Assembly: GCA_948614045.1 (NCBI GenBank)
Contig: CAPFSK010000006.1
Coordinates: 1 to 52,715, forward strand
Direction: 5' to 3'
Source of the DNA: an uncultured Candidatus Saccharibacteria bacterium
GTDB taxonomy: Bacteria > Patescibacteriota > Saccharimonadia > Saccharimonadales > Saccharimonadaceae
Length of the DNA: 52,715 bases
In this document: positions 7,254 through 14,611 of the stretch, piece by piece
Position numbering within the stretch: position 1 is the stretch's first letter
Layout of the letters: each line of letters begins with the position of its first letter
Translations under genes and position numbers: made by a program
The notes under the pieces: generated by a model
Seen by the model: only the letters and a program-made list of their open reading frames with translations
The model's database searches: none
What the model was told of the DNA's origin: nothing

Positions 7254-8480
7254 TTAGCGCATAGCTTGAAGAAAATCATAATATTCCTGATCAGGATAGA
7301 ACATATTTTCTGGGTCATCAAAGCTGTAACGCTTAGTAAGACGCTTAAAAGTAAAATCAAGAAAATCAGCAACCGTAGTATTTGGCTGGCGGTCTTGCCC
7401 AACAAAAAAGCTACGGATAAAAACTATTTCAACACGCGTATTTCGGTCGGCAGAGGAAATAAGTTTACCATAATCAGAACGCGGCATATCAAACCTAGAA
7501 GAACGGTGGTCTTCAATAGCATTAGCGATAAGTTTTTGGTCGGTAGCACTGAAAAACGTAGACACGTATGAATCTTTAAGAAAAATATCTGCCGAGATGA
7601 TTTCATGATGATCACTATCTATATGTTTACCGACATCATGATAGGCGGCAATAGTATATATTAAATCAGGTCGAAGCCGTAAATCAAAAGTCTGATTAAG
7701 TACAAAGGAACGGCGCATAACTTCGCGAATATGGATGAGACCGTGCGCACGGTCGTTTTTACTATATTGTGGGAAAATATTCGTTTTAATATAGCTGCGT
7801 AGATGGGGATTAACGTCACACAACAAGACATCAAGCTCAATCGCGTCCTCTAATCGATTGACTTCAATGTATCGTTTACGAAAGACCTCAGGGTCTTTGA
7901 TTAAATTTTGTAAGTTCGTGAGAGCGTTATCAAACTCTGGATCATCAAAATACATTTTATTACGAGCGTAACCGTATTCACCATATTTTTCTATGAGATG
8001 ATTTCGGGAATCGGCAATAATTTCTTCGATATTGGAGTCAGGATAATTACGCAGTCTGTAAGCGTACGTACGACGGAGCATATCGTCAATGTCTATCATA
8101 ACATCAGCCGAGGTGATAATTTTTCCATAGATACTGCGAGGCGGACGATCCTGCAAGGAGCGATGATCCTCGATAGCTTCAGAAATTAGACGGCACTCAG
8201 CGTCCGTAAAGAAGGCTTGAATTGTAGTATCATTGCGAAAAATTTTGCTTGAAACAATCTCATGATGTTTCGGATCGACATGATGACCAATGTCATGATA
8301 AGCAGCAACCGTATAGACAATATTAGGATTAACATCGTTAAGACTAGAAGCAAATTGAAAACTGCGACGAACGACGTATTCAATATGGCTAAGCTGGTGA
8401 CCAGAATCATTTTTAGCGTATTCAGGAAAGATATGTTTGGTTATGTACTCTTTAAGTTCAAGATTAACTTGCCTGTCCAT
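7254..8480 (-). CDS. Tandem HD-domain phosphohydrolase
   Basis: 408 residues made of two homologous halves of about 200. Each carries H-x-x-H-x-x..R(R)SF, then AAYHDIGHHVD or AAYHDVGKHID (HD dyad), HHEI, AIEDHRS, and YGKIITSAD or YGKLISSAD. All metal-ligand motifs are kept in both halves. HD proteins hydrolyse nucleotides or phosphoesters; the substrate here is unknown. The base composition is clearly more AT-rich than the neighbours and it lies next to cassette c3, which suggests horizontal acquisition. TATAAT lies 7 nt before the ATG. The family is sure, the role not. Confidence 0.85.
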   Translation of the reverse strand: MDRQVNLELKEYITKHIFPEYAKNDSGHQLSHIEYVVRRSFQFASSLNDVNPNIVYTVAAYHDIGHHVDPKHHEIVSSKIFRNDTTIQAFFTDAECRLISEAIEDHRSLQDRPPRSIYGKIITSADVMIDIDDMLRRTYAYRLRNYPDSNIEEIIADSRNHLIEKYGEYGYARNKMYFDDPEFDNALTNLQNLIKDPEVFRKRYIEVNRLEDAIELDVLLCDVNPHLRSYIKTNIFPQYSKNDRAHGLIHIREVMRRSFVLNQTFDLRLRPDLIYTIAAYHDVGKHIDSDHHEIISADIFLKDSYVSTFFSATDQKLIANAIEDHRSSRFDMPRSDYGKLISSADRNTRVEIVFIRSFFVGQDRQPNTTVADFLDFTFKRLTKRYSFDDPENMFYPDQEYYDFLQAMR

Positions 8481-8515
8481 ATAAACTATTATAACAAGGA
8501 GTCAACACCGTACGC

Positions 8516-9379
8516 CTAAAAACTCGCCTGCAACAACAACGGCAAACAATTCCCCAGCACCAACACAATCACAAACGCCGCAACGAGAAACGGCCCAAAA
8601 TGCACCTTCGTATTCTTCGTTTTCAGTGCCCCCGGAAGCGCAATCAAATCCCCCAGCAAATTCGCCAAGAAAATCGTCCATAACGATAACCACCAATCCG
8701 CCAACGCAAGCGACAATGCCAGCGCCAACAACCAATCCCCTCCCCCCATCAACTTCTCGTGCGACCCTTTATAAATCACATAACATGTCCCCGACAAAAT
8801 CCCTACCCCAATCAACGTATTAATTATTCCCTCCAATAAGTTCCCATCATCCGTCAAACTCAACTCCTTCAACCGCAACACGCACACCATTGCACCAATA
8901 ATAATCGCCAATATCAACAAAACCACCGGCAGCTCCCCCCACTTCGCATCATACACCGCGAGCACCATCAACACCACCAAAAGCACTAGCGTCACGACAA
9001 ACACCGCCAACTTCACTGTCAACAACTCCGGATGCAGCGTCAAAACCGTCCAATTATTCAAAATCGGCAACAAATATGCCCAACTCAACATCAAAAACGC
9101 CACTGCCAAGCTAATCTCCGACAAGAAATCCGCCACCCCAATATCCTTATGGCAATTCCGGCATTTCCCCCTCAACACTAACCATGACACAATTGGAATA
9201 TTATCATACCACTGGATTCGTTTTTTGCAGTGCATACAAACCGACCACTGCCCCAAATCCTTCTTCTTTACCACATGATATCGCCAGCGCCACGCCTGAC
9301 AACACGCAAACGAACCAAACACCGCCCCTAAGATAAACATCATCACCAAAATAAAGGTTGTAATCATTGTATCTACCAT
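8516..9379 (-). CDS. pilD: Prepilin leader peptidase / N-methyltransferase
   Basis: About 287 residues, polytopic, A24 family. The N-terminal region has FGSFACCQAWRW and the zinc-type pairs CMHCKKR and CRNCHKD. The catalytic aspartates are in YDAKWGELP and GGGDWLLA. It cleaves and may N-methylate the class III leader of the pilins encoded next door. The annotated ATG at 9391 overlaps the TATAAT (TATAATG), so translation must begin at ATG 9379 or 9367. Confidence 0.9.
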   Translation of the reverse strand: MVDTMITTFILVMMFILGAVFGSFACCQAWRWRYHVVKKKDLGQWSVCMHCKKRIQWYDNIPIVSWLVLRGKCRNCHKDIGVADFLSEISLAVAFLMLSWAYLLPILNNWTVLTLHPELLTVKLAVFVVTLVLLVVLMVLAVYDAKWGELPVVLLILAIIIGAMVCVLRLKELSLTDDGNLLEGIINTLIGVGILSGTCYVIYKGSHEKLMGGGDWLLALALSLALADWWLSLWTIFLANLLGDLIALPGALKTKNTKVHFGPFLVAAFVIVLVLGNCLPLLLQASF

Positions 9380-9519
9380 ATCACACTTCATTATAATAAA
9401 AAATCACAACAAACACAAGCGAATCACAACACTTGACAAAATATCCATATCATACAATGAAATACTATTTTGTAAACTACGCGGCTCACGCGCCCTATGC
9501 CTGCTCCCTCCGCCGATAG

Positions 9520-10074
9520 TTGACTTATGGTCGAGGTGGTTTTACTATCATTGAAGTCGTGTTGGTACTCGCGATTGCGGGCTTGATCTTCTTGATGGTA
9601 TTTATTGCGCTTCCGGCGTTGCAGAGAAGTCAGCGTGATACTCAGCGGAGGAATGATATGTCGCGATTAGCTTCAGCCATCACTAATTATCAATCAAATA
9701 ATAATGGGAAGCTACCGGGCCCAGGAGAAGTAAAGGCCCCTAGTGAAGAAAGTGCTGAAGGAACATGGCCATGCTCCGAGAGCACAGTCAAAACTAATCC
9801 AGCCTGTAATATCATACGCACCTATATGAACTCTGTAAACGCAAGTGAAAATGAATTTAAGGATCCGGGCGGGAACTCTTACGGATTAATTATTGTGCCC
9901 TATAGTGCAGAGCTCGCAATGCCAACAACTTATGATCGTACGCCAATTATCGTTACGGGTGCATCATGCAATAATGACGGTCTCGGTGGAGTAAAGTCTA
10001 GCAACAATAAACGCGATTACGCTATCGTGTTCATGCTAGAAGGTAGCGGTCTATACTGCTCAGATAGCCAATAA
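9520..10074 (+). CDS. Type IV pilin-like protein, divergent second copy
   Basis: 184 residues from a TTG: a short leader MTYGRGG and then the prepilin motif GFTIIEVVLVLAIAG (Glu5 present). The globular part shares the order of the main pilin (ITNYQSNNNGKLP, CNIIRTYMN, CNNDG, GSGLYCSDSQ) but diverges. Its first 130 coding bases are identical, inverted, to the pilin at 10137. There is no convincing Shine-Dalgarno; a TTGACA (about 9434) and TACAAT lie upstream with a short spacer. It may be expressed, or be a silent donor copy. Confidence 0.7.
   Translation: MTYGRGGFTIIEVVLVLAIAGLIFLMVFIALPALQRSQRDTQRRNDMSRLASAITNYQSNNNGKLPGPGEVKAPSEESAEGTWPCSESTVKTNPACNIIRTYMNSVNASENEFKDPGGNSYGLIIVPYSAELAMPTTYDRTPIIVTGASCNNDGLGGVKSSNNKRDYAIVFMLEGSGLYCSDSQ
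9534..9663 (+). repeat. 130-bp perfect inverted repeat, left copy (pilin N-terminal region)
   Basis: Base for base the reverse complement of 10566-10695 as far as can be read by eye, while the sequence on either side diverges at once. The copies are 902 bp apart in opposite orientation. Confidence 0.9.
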
Positions 10075-10091
10075 AAAATATCTCCTCCAGC

Positions 10092-10121
10092 AAAAAACTA
10101 GCCCTCACGGGCTAGTTTTTT
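10092..10121. terminator. Bidirectional terminator between the two pilin genes
   Basis: AAAAAACTAGCCC-TCAC-GGGCTAGTTTTTT: a 13-bp stem with A and T runs on both sides, serving both convergent pilin genes. Confidence 0.85.
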
Positions 10122-10136
10122 CGCACAAGCTACCTT

Positions 10137-10742
10137 CTAGCTATTGTCGTTACAATACGTGCCAGAACCTTCAAGTTTATACGTAATTGCATAATCACGA
10201 GCATTCTCAGACTTCACGACGCTTTCTTCTTCGCCACACTTTGCATGTGTAACTAAGTAAATCATGTACTGATTTTTGCCAGTACCGAAGTTATCCGTTG
10301 GCGTCTCAAAGCTACCGTCCTTGTTATCGACAATCGTCAAACCATACATCCAGCCATCTGGATCCTTGTATGTATTCTCCGATGCACCGCTAGCATTCAT
10401 GTAATTACGAATCAAACACTTCGCTGAATTCTTATTGGTCGAACCACAAGCCCAGTTTTCCATTCCATTTGTTACTGCAGTTTCATCATACGCCTGGACA
10501 TTCCCTGCTGTCGGCAACTTACCGTTGTTATTCGACTGATATTGTGTTATCTGACTTGCCAGCGCCGACATATCATTCCTCCGCTGAGTATCACGCTGAC
10601 TTCTCTGCAACGCCGGAAGCGCAATAAATACCATCAAGAAGATCAAGCCCGCAATCGCGAGTACCAACACGACTTCAATGATAGTAAAACCACCTAGGTC
10701 TCCACCCCTCATTTTAGTTGTACTTTTACGTGTAGTTGCCAC
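10137..10742 (-). CDS. pilA: Type IV major pilin
   Basis: 201 residues. A 17-residue basic leader ends in GG, followed by the cleavage motif GFTIIEVVLVLAIAG and a hydrophobic N-terminal helix. The C-terminal domain carries two cysteine pairs (ACGSTNKNSAKC, AKCGEEE...GTYCNDNS), like a D-region. The GTG start has an AAAGGAA ribosome site. It is the last gene of the leftward pilus operon, after pilC. Its N-terminal coding region is the right copy of the 130-bp inverted repeat, which suggests exchange with the second pilin gene. Confidence 0.88.
   Translation of the reverse strand: MATTRKSTTKMRGGDLGGFTIIEVVLVLAIAGLIFLMVFIALPALQRSQRDTQRRNDMSALASQITQYQSNNNGKLPTAGNVQAYDETAVTNGMENWACGSTNKNSAKCLIRNYMNASGASENTYKDPDGWMYGLTIVDNKDGSFETPTDNFGTGKNQYMIYLVTHAKCGEEESVVKSENARDYAITYKLEGSGTYCNDNS
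10566..10695 (-). repeat. 130-bp perfect inverted repeat, right copy
   Basis: Partner of 9534-9663. It covers the prepilin cleavage site and the N-terminal helix. Synonymous differences are plentiful just outside it, so the identity is recent or maintained. Confidence 0.9.
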
Positions 10743-10821
10743 TTTATTTCCTTTCTTTTTGTGAACGACTTTTTAATTCTCAAACCTATTATAACACTCC
10801 CCTGACAAAACACAACCGCTT

Positions 10822-12030
10822 TTACGTTCCAATCTTGCTCACCAAACTGTAGATCGGGAACAACACCGCCGCCACGATACCACCAGCAACAAGTGCCAAC
10901 ACCACCATCAAAATCGGCTCAATCATCGTACTAATCGCCGCAATTCGTTCGTCAAGCTCATCTTCATACACCTTCGCGGCCTTCCCTAGCATCTCATCAA
11001 TCTTCCCCGACTGCTCACCTGTCGCCGCCATCTGCGGTACCAAAGGCAGAATATATGGTTTATCCTTTAGCGCAACGCTCAAAGGTTTACCGCTCCGCAC
11101 CATTGCTGCTGCTTCTGTAATCTCACCTTCAAGTACCAAGTTATTCATCGCTTCCCCAGCAATCCCCATCGCTTCCAGCATCGGCACCCCCGCCGAGAGC
11201 AACATCTGCGCTGTCCGCGCAAATCGCGCATTATACAGCCGCTGGAACAATCCTTTAAACACTGGCACATTCAGCTTAAACTGCGCCAACCATTTCTGCC
11301 CCACATCCGTCTTGCGGAACTGTACAAAAAACCACACCGCAATCCCTATCAAAATCAGAATAAACCACCAAAAATTCAACACGAAATTCGAAATTGCCAC
11401 TAAAATCGACGTCGCCACCGGCAAAGGCTCCCCGACATCCTTATACAAATTCTCCACCTGCGGCACCACTGCCACCATCATGAAAATAATCACCACAACA
11501 ATCACGAACAACACAATCGCTGGATAAGTCATTGCGCCACGAATCTTCGAAATCATACTCGCGTCTTTTTCCTGCTGATCCGCCAACCGCTTCAACGATA
11601 CATCCAACGTACCCGAAGCCTCACCTGCCGCCACTAGCGACAAGTAAACCTTATTAAACACTTCCGGATACTGCGAGAACGCCGCATGTAGAGTCTTACC
11701 ACCTTCCACTTGCGCCAGCACATCTTCAATCATCGCTCGCGTTGGTTTATCTTCTGTCTGCTCCGCCACCATCCGAAGGCTCGCCGACAACGGCAGGCCC
11801 GCACCAATCAATGTCGCAAACTGCCGCGTAAAGATAATCCGTTGCTTCGAGCTCACCTTGTTCGTAAACTTCGAAAACAGTCCTCCCGCCTCATCCTCTG
11901 TCAATTTCTGTGGTATATACCCCTGCTCAACCAAAATCTTCCCTGCCGCACGCTCATTTTCTGCCTGCACGCTACCGTTGACGAGCTTTCCCGTCTTTTT
12001 ATCCTTGGCCTTATATTTATACCTGCGCAC
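10822..12030 (-). CDS. pilC: Type IV pilus inner-membrane platform protein
   Basis: 402 residues, GspF/PilC family. Two T2SSF domains: about 65-190 (RQFATLIGAGLPLSASLRM) and 270-395 (ARTAQMLLSAGVPMLEAMG), each followed by hydrophobic helices (IVLFVIVVVIIFMMVAVVP near 170-190; the C-terminal IEPILMVVLALVAGGIVAAVLF). The N-terminal YKAKDKKTGKLVNGSVQAEN strand is typical. It holds the pilus base and couples PilB and PilT motion. The GTG start lies just after the pilT stop, so it is translated with pilT. Confidence 0.93.
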   Translation of the reverse strand: MRRYKYKAKDKKTGKLVNGSVQAENERAAGKILVEQGYIPQKLTEDEAGGLFSKFTNKVSSKQRIIFTRQFATLIGAGLPLSASLRMVAEQTEDKPTRAMIEDVLAQVEGGKTLHAAFSQYPEVFNKVYLSLVAAGEASGTLDVSLKRLADQQEKDASMISKIRGAMTYPAIVLFVIVVVIIFMMVAVVPQVENLYKDVGEPLPVATSILVAISNFVLNFWWFILILIGIAVWFFVQFRKTDVGQKWLAQFKLNVPVFKGLFQRLYNARFARTAQMLLSAGVPMLEAMGIAGEAMNNLVLEGEITEAAAMVRSGKPLSVALKDKPYILPLVPQMAATGEQSGKIDEMLGKAAKVYEDELDERIAAISTMIEPILMVVLALVAGGIVAAVLFPIYSLVSKIGT

Positions 12031-12032
12031 TA

Positions 12033-13559
12033 CTAGCCCCTCGCCAACCTATCAAATTCCGCTACATCTACCGCATACCCGCGCGCCACATCATAACTAA
12101 TCGTACCAGCACGCACAAACTTCGCCAATTCCCGGTCCATCGTCTGCATCCCCTGGCTCATACCAGTCTGAATCGTCATATCGAGCTGATGCGTCTTCCC
12201 CTCACGGATAATACTCCGTACTGCCGAGTTTGTTACCATAATCTCCGTCACTGCAACCCGTCCACCAGTAAGCGCCGGCACTAACCTCTGACTACAAATC
12301 CCCACCAAAATATTCGCTAGCTGCGACCGCACCTGTGGCTGTTGGTGCGCCGGAAAAACATCAATCATACGGTCAATACTCTGCGCCGCACTATTCGTAT
12401 GCAAAGTCGCAAACACCAAGTGCCCCGTCTCCGCCACCGTAATCGCCGCCTGAATCGTCTCTAGATCGCGCATCTCACCAATCAACACCACATCCGGGTC
12501 TTCACGCAAAATACTCCGGAGCGCCGCCGCAAAGCTAAACGTGTCGTAATGCACCTCACGCTGCGCCACCACACTCCGCTTCGACTGGTGTGTAAACTCA
12601 ATCGGGTCTTCAATCGTAATAATATGTTCCGCCCGCTCGGTATTAATCTTATCAATCAATGCCGCCAGCGTCGTGCTTTTACCCGAACCCGTCGGGCCCG
12701 TCACCAAAACCAACCCATTCGGATGATCCGCAAACGTACTCACTACCTGCGGCAAACCCAGTTCATCAATCGTCGTAATCGTATTCGGAATCAACCGAAA
12801 CGCCGCCGCCATATTCCCTTTTTCATGGAAAGCATTAACGCGGAACCGCCCTAAATCACCATACGCAAACGAATAATCAAACTCTTTATCCTTAATCAGA
12901 ATCATCTTCTGGTCTGCATCCAGCGTCGAAAACACCAGCCTCTGCACTGTCGCATCGTCCAAAACACCGTAAGTTGACAACGGCCTAAGACTCCCGTCAA
13001 CCCGCAGTACCGGCGGCAAACCCACCTGCAAATGCAAATCACTCGAATTATGACGAATACATTCCTCAAGTAATGGCTCAATCGTCACGCCGTTCGTTGG
13101 CACTTCACTTTCCTGCACCAAATCATGCGCCGCCACTTCGGCATGTCCAACCATCTCGCTCTGCTCTACTGGCTTCGCCGCTTGCGCCGTGCTCTGCTTT
13201 GCTTCCGCCTTCTTTTCTTCTTTCTCTGGCATTACTTTTGGCGTCGGAATATCCGCCATCGTCACCCCCGCCGCTTTCTCAGCCTGTTGCACCTGCTGCG
13301 CTGCTTGACTCGCCCCACTCACTGGCTTTTGCGCACTCACCGCTGCAGTCTGCACCCCAGCACTAGCGTTTTCACCCGGCACTCCAGCTTTTGTCACATT
13401 GCCAGCATTACTGCCATTCCCCGCCGTCGGCACACCCAACGGCGGTACCGCACTTTGTGTCGAAGACGTTGCAATATTATTTACATCCGGAATATCCACC
13501 GGCGCAAAAGGCGATTTCATATCATTCGTATTTGTTCTTGTAGGCCCACTATTATCCAT
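12033..13559 (-). CDS. pilT: Type IV pilus retraction ATPase
   Basis: 508 residues. About 160 N-terminal residues are low complexity, rich in A, Q, P and V, and are not part of the normal ~345-residue PilT. The PilT core follows: EPLLEECIRHNSSDLHLQVG, Walker A GPTGSGKST, the Asp-box EDPIEFTH, Walker B DVVLIGEMRD, the His-box GHLVFATLHTNSA. It drives depolymerisation of the pilus at the inner membrane. TATAAT ends 6 nt before the ATG, so it has its own leaderless promoter, which fits the accessory island that separates it from pilB. Confidence 0.92.
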   Translation of the reverse strand: MDNSGPTRTNTNDMKSPFAPVDIPDVNNIATSSTQSAVPPLGVPTAGNGSNAGNVTKAGVPGENASAGVQTAAVSAQKPVSGASQAAQQVQQAEKAAGVTMADIPTPKVMPEKEEKKAEAKQSTAQAAKPVEQSEMVGHAEVAAHDLVQESEVPTNGVTIEPLLEECIRHNSSDLHLQVGLPPVLRVDGSLRPLSTYGVLDDATVQRLVFSTLDADQKMILIKDKEFDYSFAYGDLGRFRVNAFHEKGNMAAAFRLIPNTITTIDELGLPQVVSTFADHPNGLVLVTGPTGSGKSTTLAALIDKINTERAEHIITIEDPIEFTHQSKRSVVAQREVHYDTFSFAAALRSILREDPDVVLIGEMRDLETIQAAITVAETGHLVFATLHTNSAAQSIDRMIDVFPAHQQPQVRSQLANILVGICSQRLVPALTGGRVAVTEIMVTNSAVRSIIREGKTHQLDMTIQTGMSQGMQTMDRELAKFVRAGTISYDVARGYAVDVAEFDRLARG

Positions 13560-13801
13560 GACCCCATTATACCATAAACACTATCAATCGCCACCCCAAA
13601 ATCCAAAAAATGCTCACGATAATAGAGCGACGGAGTTTTGAACTGGCGAGGATAGCGAGCAGGAAGAAGGCGTAGTTTTCTTCCTTGAGCGACACAGCCA
13701 GCAACAGGGCGAAACGCCCTTGAACTACGTAGGAGTCAAGTAAAAAGAAAAGTCATTTTCTTTTCCGAAGCGACGCCCGTAGCAAGGGGGCGACAGCCCC
13801 A
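13560..13801. other. Intergenic, no gene seen
   Basis: Contains a small hairpin GGGCG-AAA-CGCCC (about 13709-13721) and a GAAAAG...CTTTTC repeat near 13747-13767. It looks like degraded palindromic sequence. The GGGGCTGTCGCCCCC stretch near 13787 weakly mirrors GGGCGGC at about 14000, the module's other edge. Confidence 0.3.
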
Positions 13802-13900
13802 TTGACATTACCCTTTTAGTTTGAGAGAATGGAGTTACGATGCTTTTAGTTACCGCCGCTTGCGTTCGCGAACGACGGTAACTTTGATTTTCAGTAGAGT
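13802..13900 (+). ncRNA. Convergent small RNA of toxin module 2
   Basis: TTGACA (13802-13807), 17 nt, GAGAAT (13825-13830). The transcript ends in the hairpin GTTACCG...CGGTAAC with TTTGATTTT (about 13849-13892). It is antisense to the 3' third of the tiny ORF. Confidence 0.5.
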
Positions 13901-13942
13901 GAATTCGAACGCAAAGCGCCAAATTCGGAACTTAATCATCAT
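13850..13942 (-). CDS. Tiny basic peptide, candidate type I toxin (module 2)
   Basis: 30 residues: MMIKFRIWRFAFEF, then LLKIKVTVVRERKRR. AGGAGG lies 9 nt before the first ATG. It shares the xLKIKxT(F/V)...RKRR ending with the ORFs at 24896 and 37880. It is transcribed from the shared island promoter at 14013 and sits inside the pilus locus between pilB and pilT. It matches no family I know. Confidence 0.55.
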   Translation of the reverse strand: MMIKFRIWRFAFEFTLLKIKVTVVRERKRR

Positions 13943-14012
13943 AGGCCTCTCCCTCCTTTCCCCATTTGTTAATTTACGATGCTTTTTGCCAAAGTTGTGC
14001 CGCCCTGCAGCC

Positions 14013-14056
14013 AGATTAGCATAAAATTAAAATTTTTAGCAAGCATAAGTTCAATC
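14013..14056 (-). promoter_or_regulatory. Shared island promoter, copy 2
   Basis: TTGCTA (14042-14037), 18 nt, TAATCT (14018-14013), with the upstream TTGAACTTATGC box. It lies back to back with the 5' end of cassette c4. Confidence 0.65.
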
Positions 14057-14090
14057 AAAATTACATTTTACCTATAAAATCGGCACCACC

Positions 14091-14309
14091 GGCGCCACCA
14101 CCATAGTACAGTTACCATTGGCTTTTGTCCGTAGCGGGTATGCGAGTGTCAATAGCGGCGCAATATATTACGTTGGCGATAGAGGATATGGATGGTCACA
14201 CACTGTATCTTCATCGACCAATGCTTATTATCTAGTTTTAAGTTCTAAGGAAGTAAATTCTTCGTATAGCGATAGTCGTTGGGCTGGTCGCCCCCTCCGC
14301 TGCCACTAG
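14091..14309 (+). pseudogene. Silent surface-protein cassette c4
   Basis: Full 5' block (GGCGCCACCACCATAG onward, GATTIVQLPLAFVRSG) with GTT before it in frame, an interior with YGWSHTVSSSTNAYYL, and the end RPLRCH-stop. The nearest upstream in-frame codon of note is a stop at 14046; no ATG follows it. Confidence 0.75.
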
Positions 14310-14320
14310 CAACAGAATCC

Positions 14321-14343
14321 AACTTGTACACGGTTTACAAGTT
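14321..14343. repeat. Palindrome AACTTGTA-N7-TACAAGTT, copy 1
   Basis: An 8-bp perfect inverted repeat with a 7-nt spacer directly after cassette c4. The same palindrome occurs at 26343, 26617, 33421, 38319 and 42267. Confidence 0.7.
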
Positions 14344-14404
14344 CAACCTAACTTCAGCAGAGGTGGGGTAGGGGGTTATAATCCTTATTTAATGTTGTTT
14401 TTAT

Positions 14405-14576
14405 GATTACCTTAGACTAATCCTTGGCGTCTAAAAGAGCTAAGCCAAAGATGAGGGTTTGAGTTTTAAGAAAAGTCAGCTGGATTACGCTCCAGGAACT
14501 TTTCTGGCCGTCAGGCAAAACTCAAACCCTCATCCTGGCGCGAAGCTCCAAAGCCAAGAACTAGTCTAAGGTAATC
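14405..14576 (+). ncRNA. Covarying hairpin element E1
   Basis: Outer stem of 15 bp (GATTACCTTAGACTA with its complement at 14562-14576). Inner stem of 18 bp (GATGAGGGTTTGAGTTTT and its complement). Apical hairpin AGAAAAGTCAGC-TGGA-TTACGC-TCCAGGAACTTTTCT. An additional outer stem (GGTTATAATCC with GGAGATTATAA, about 14375-14602) is possible. The same fold with different stem sequences is seen in E2, E3 and E4. Confidence 0.65.
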
Positions 14577-14611
14577 TACGAACACTGAGTTAGGAGATTA
14601 TAAAACGCCAA

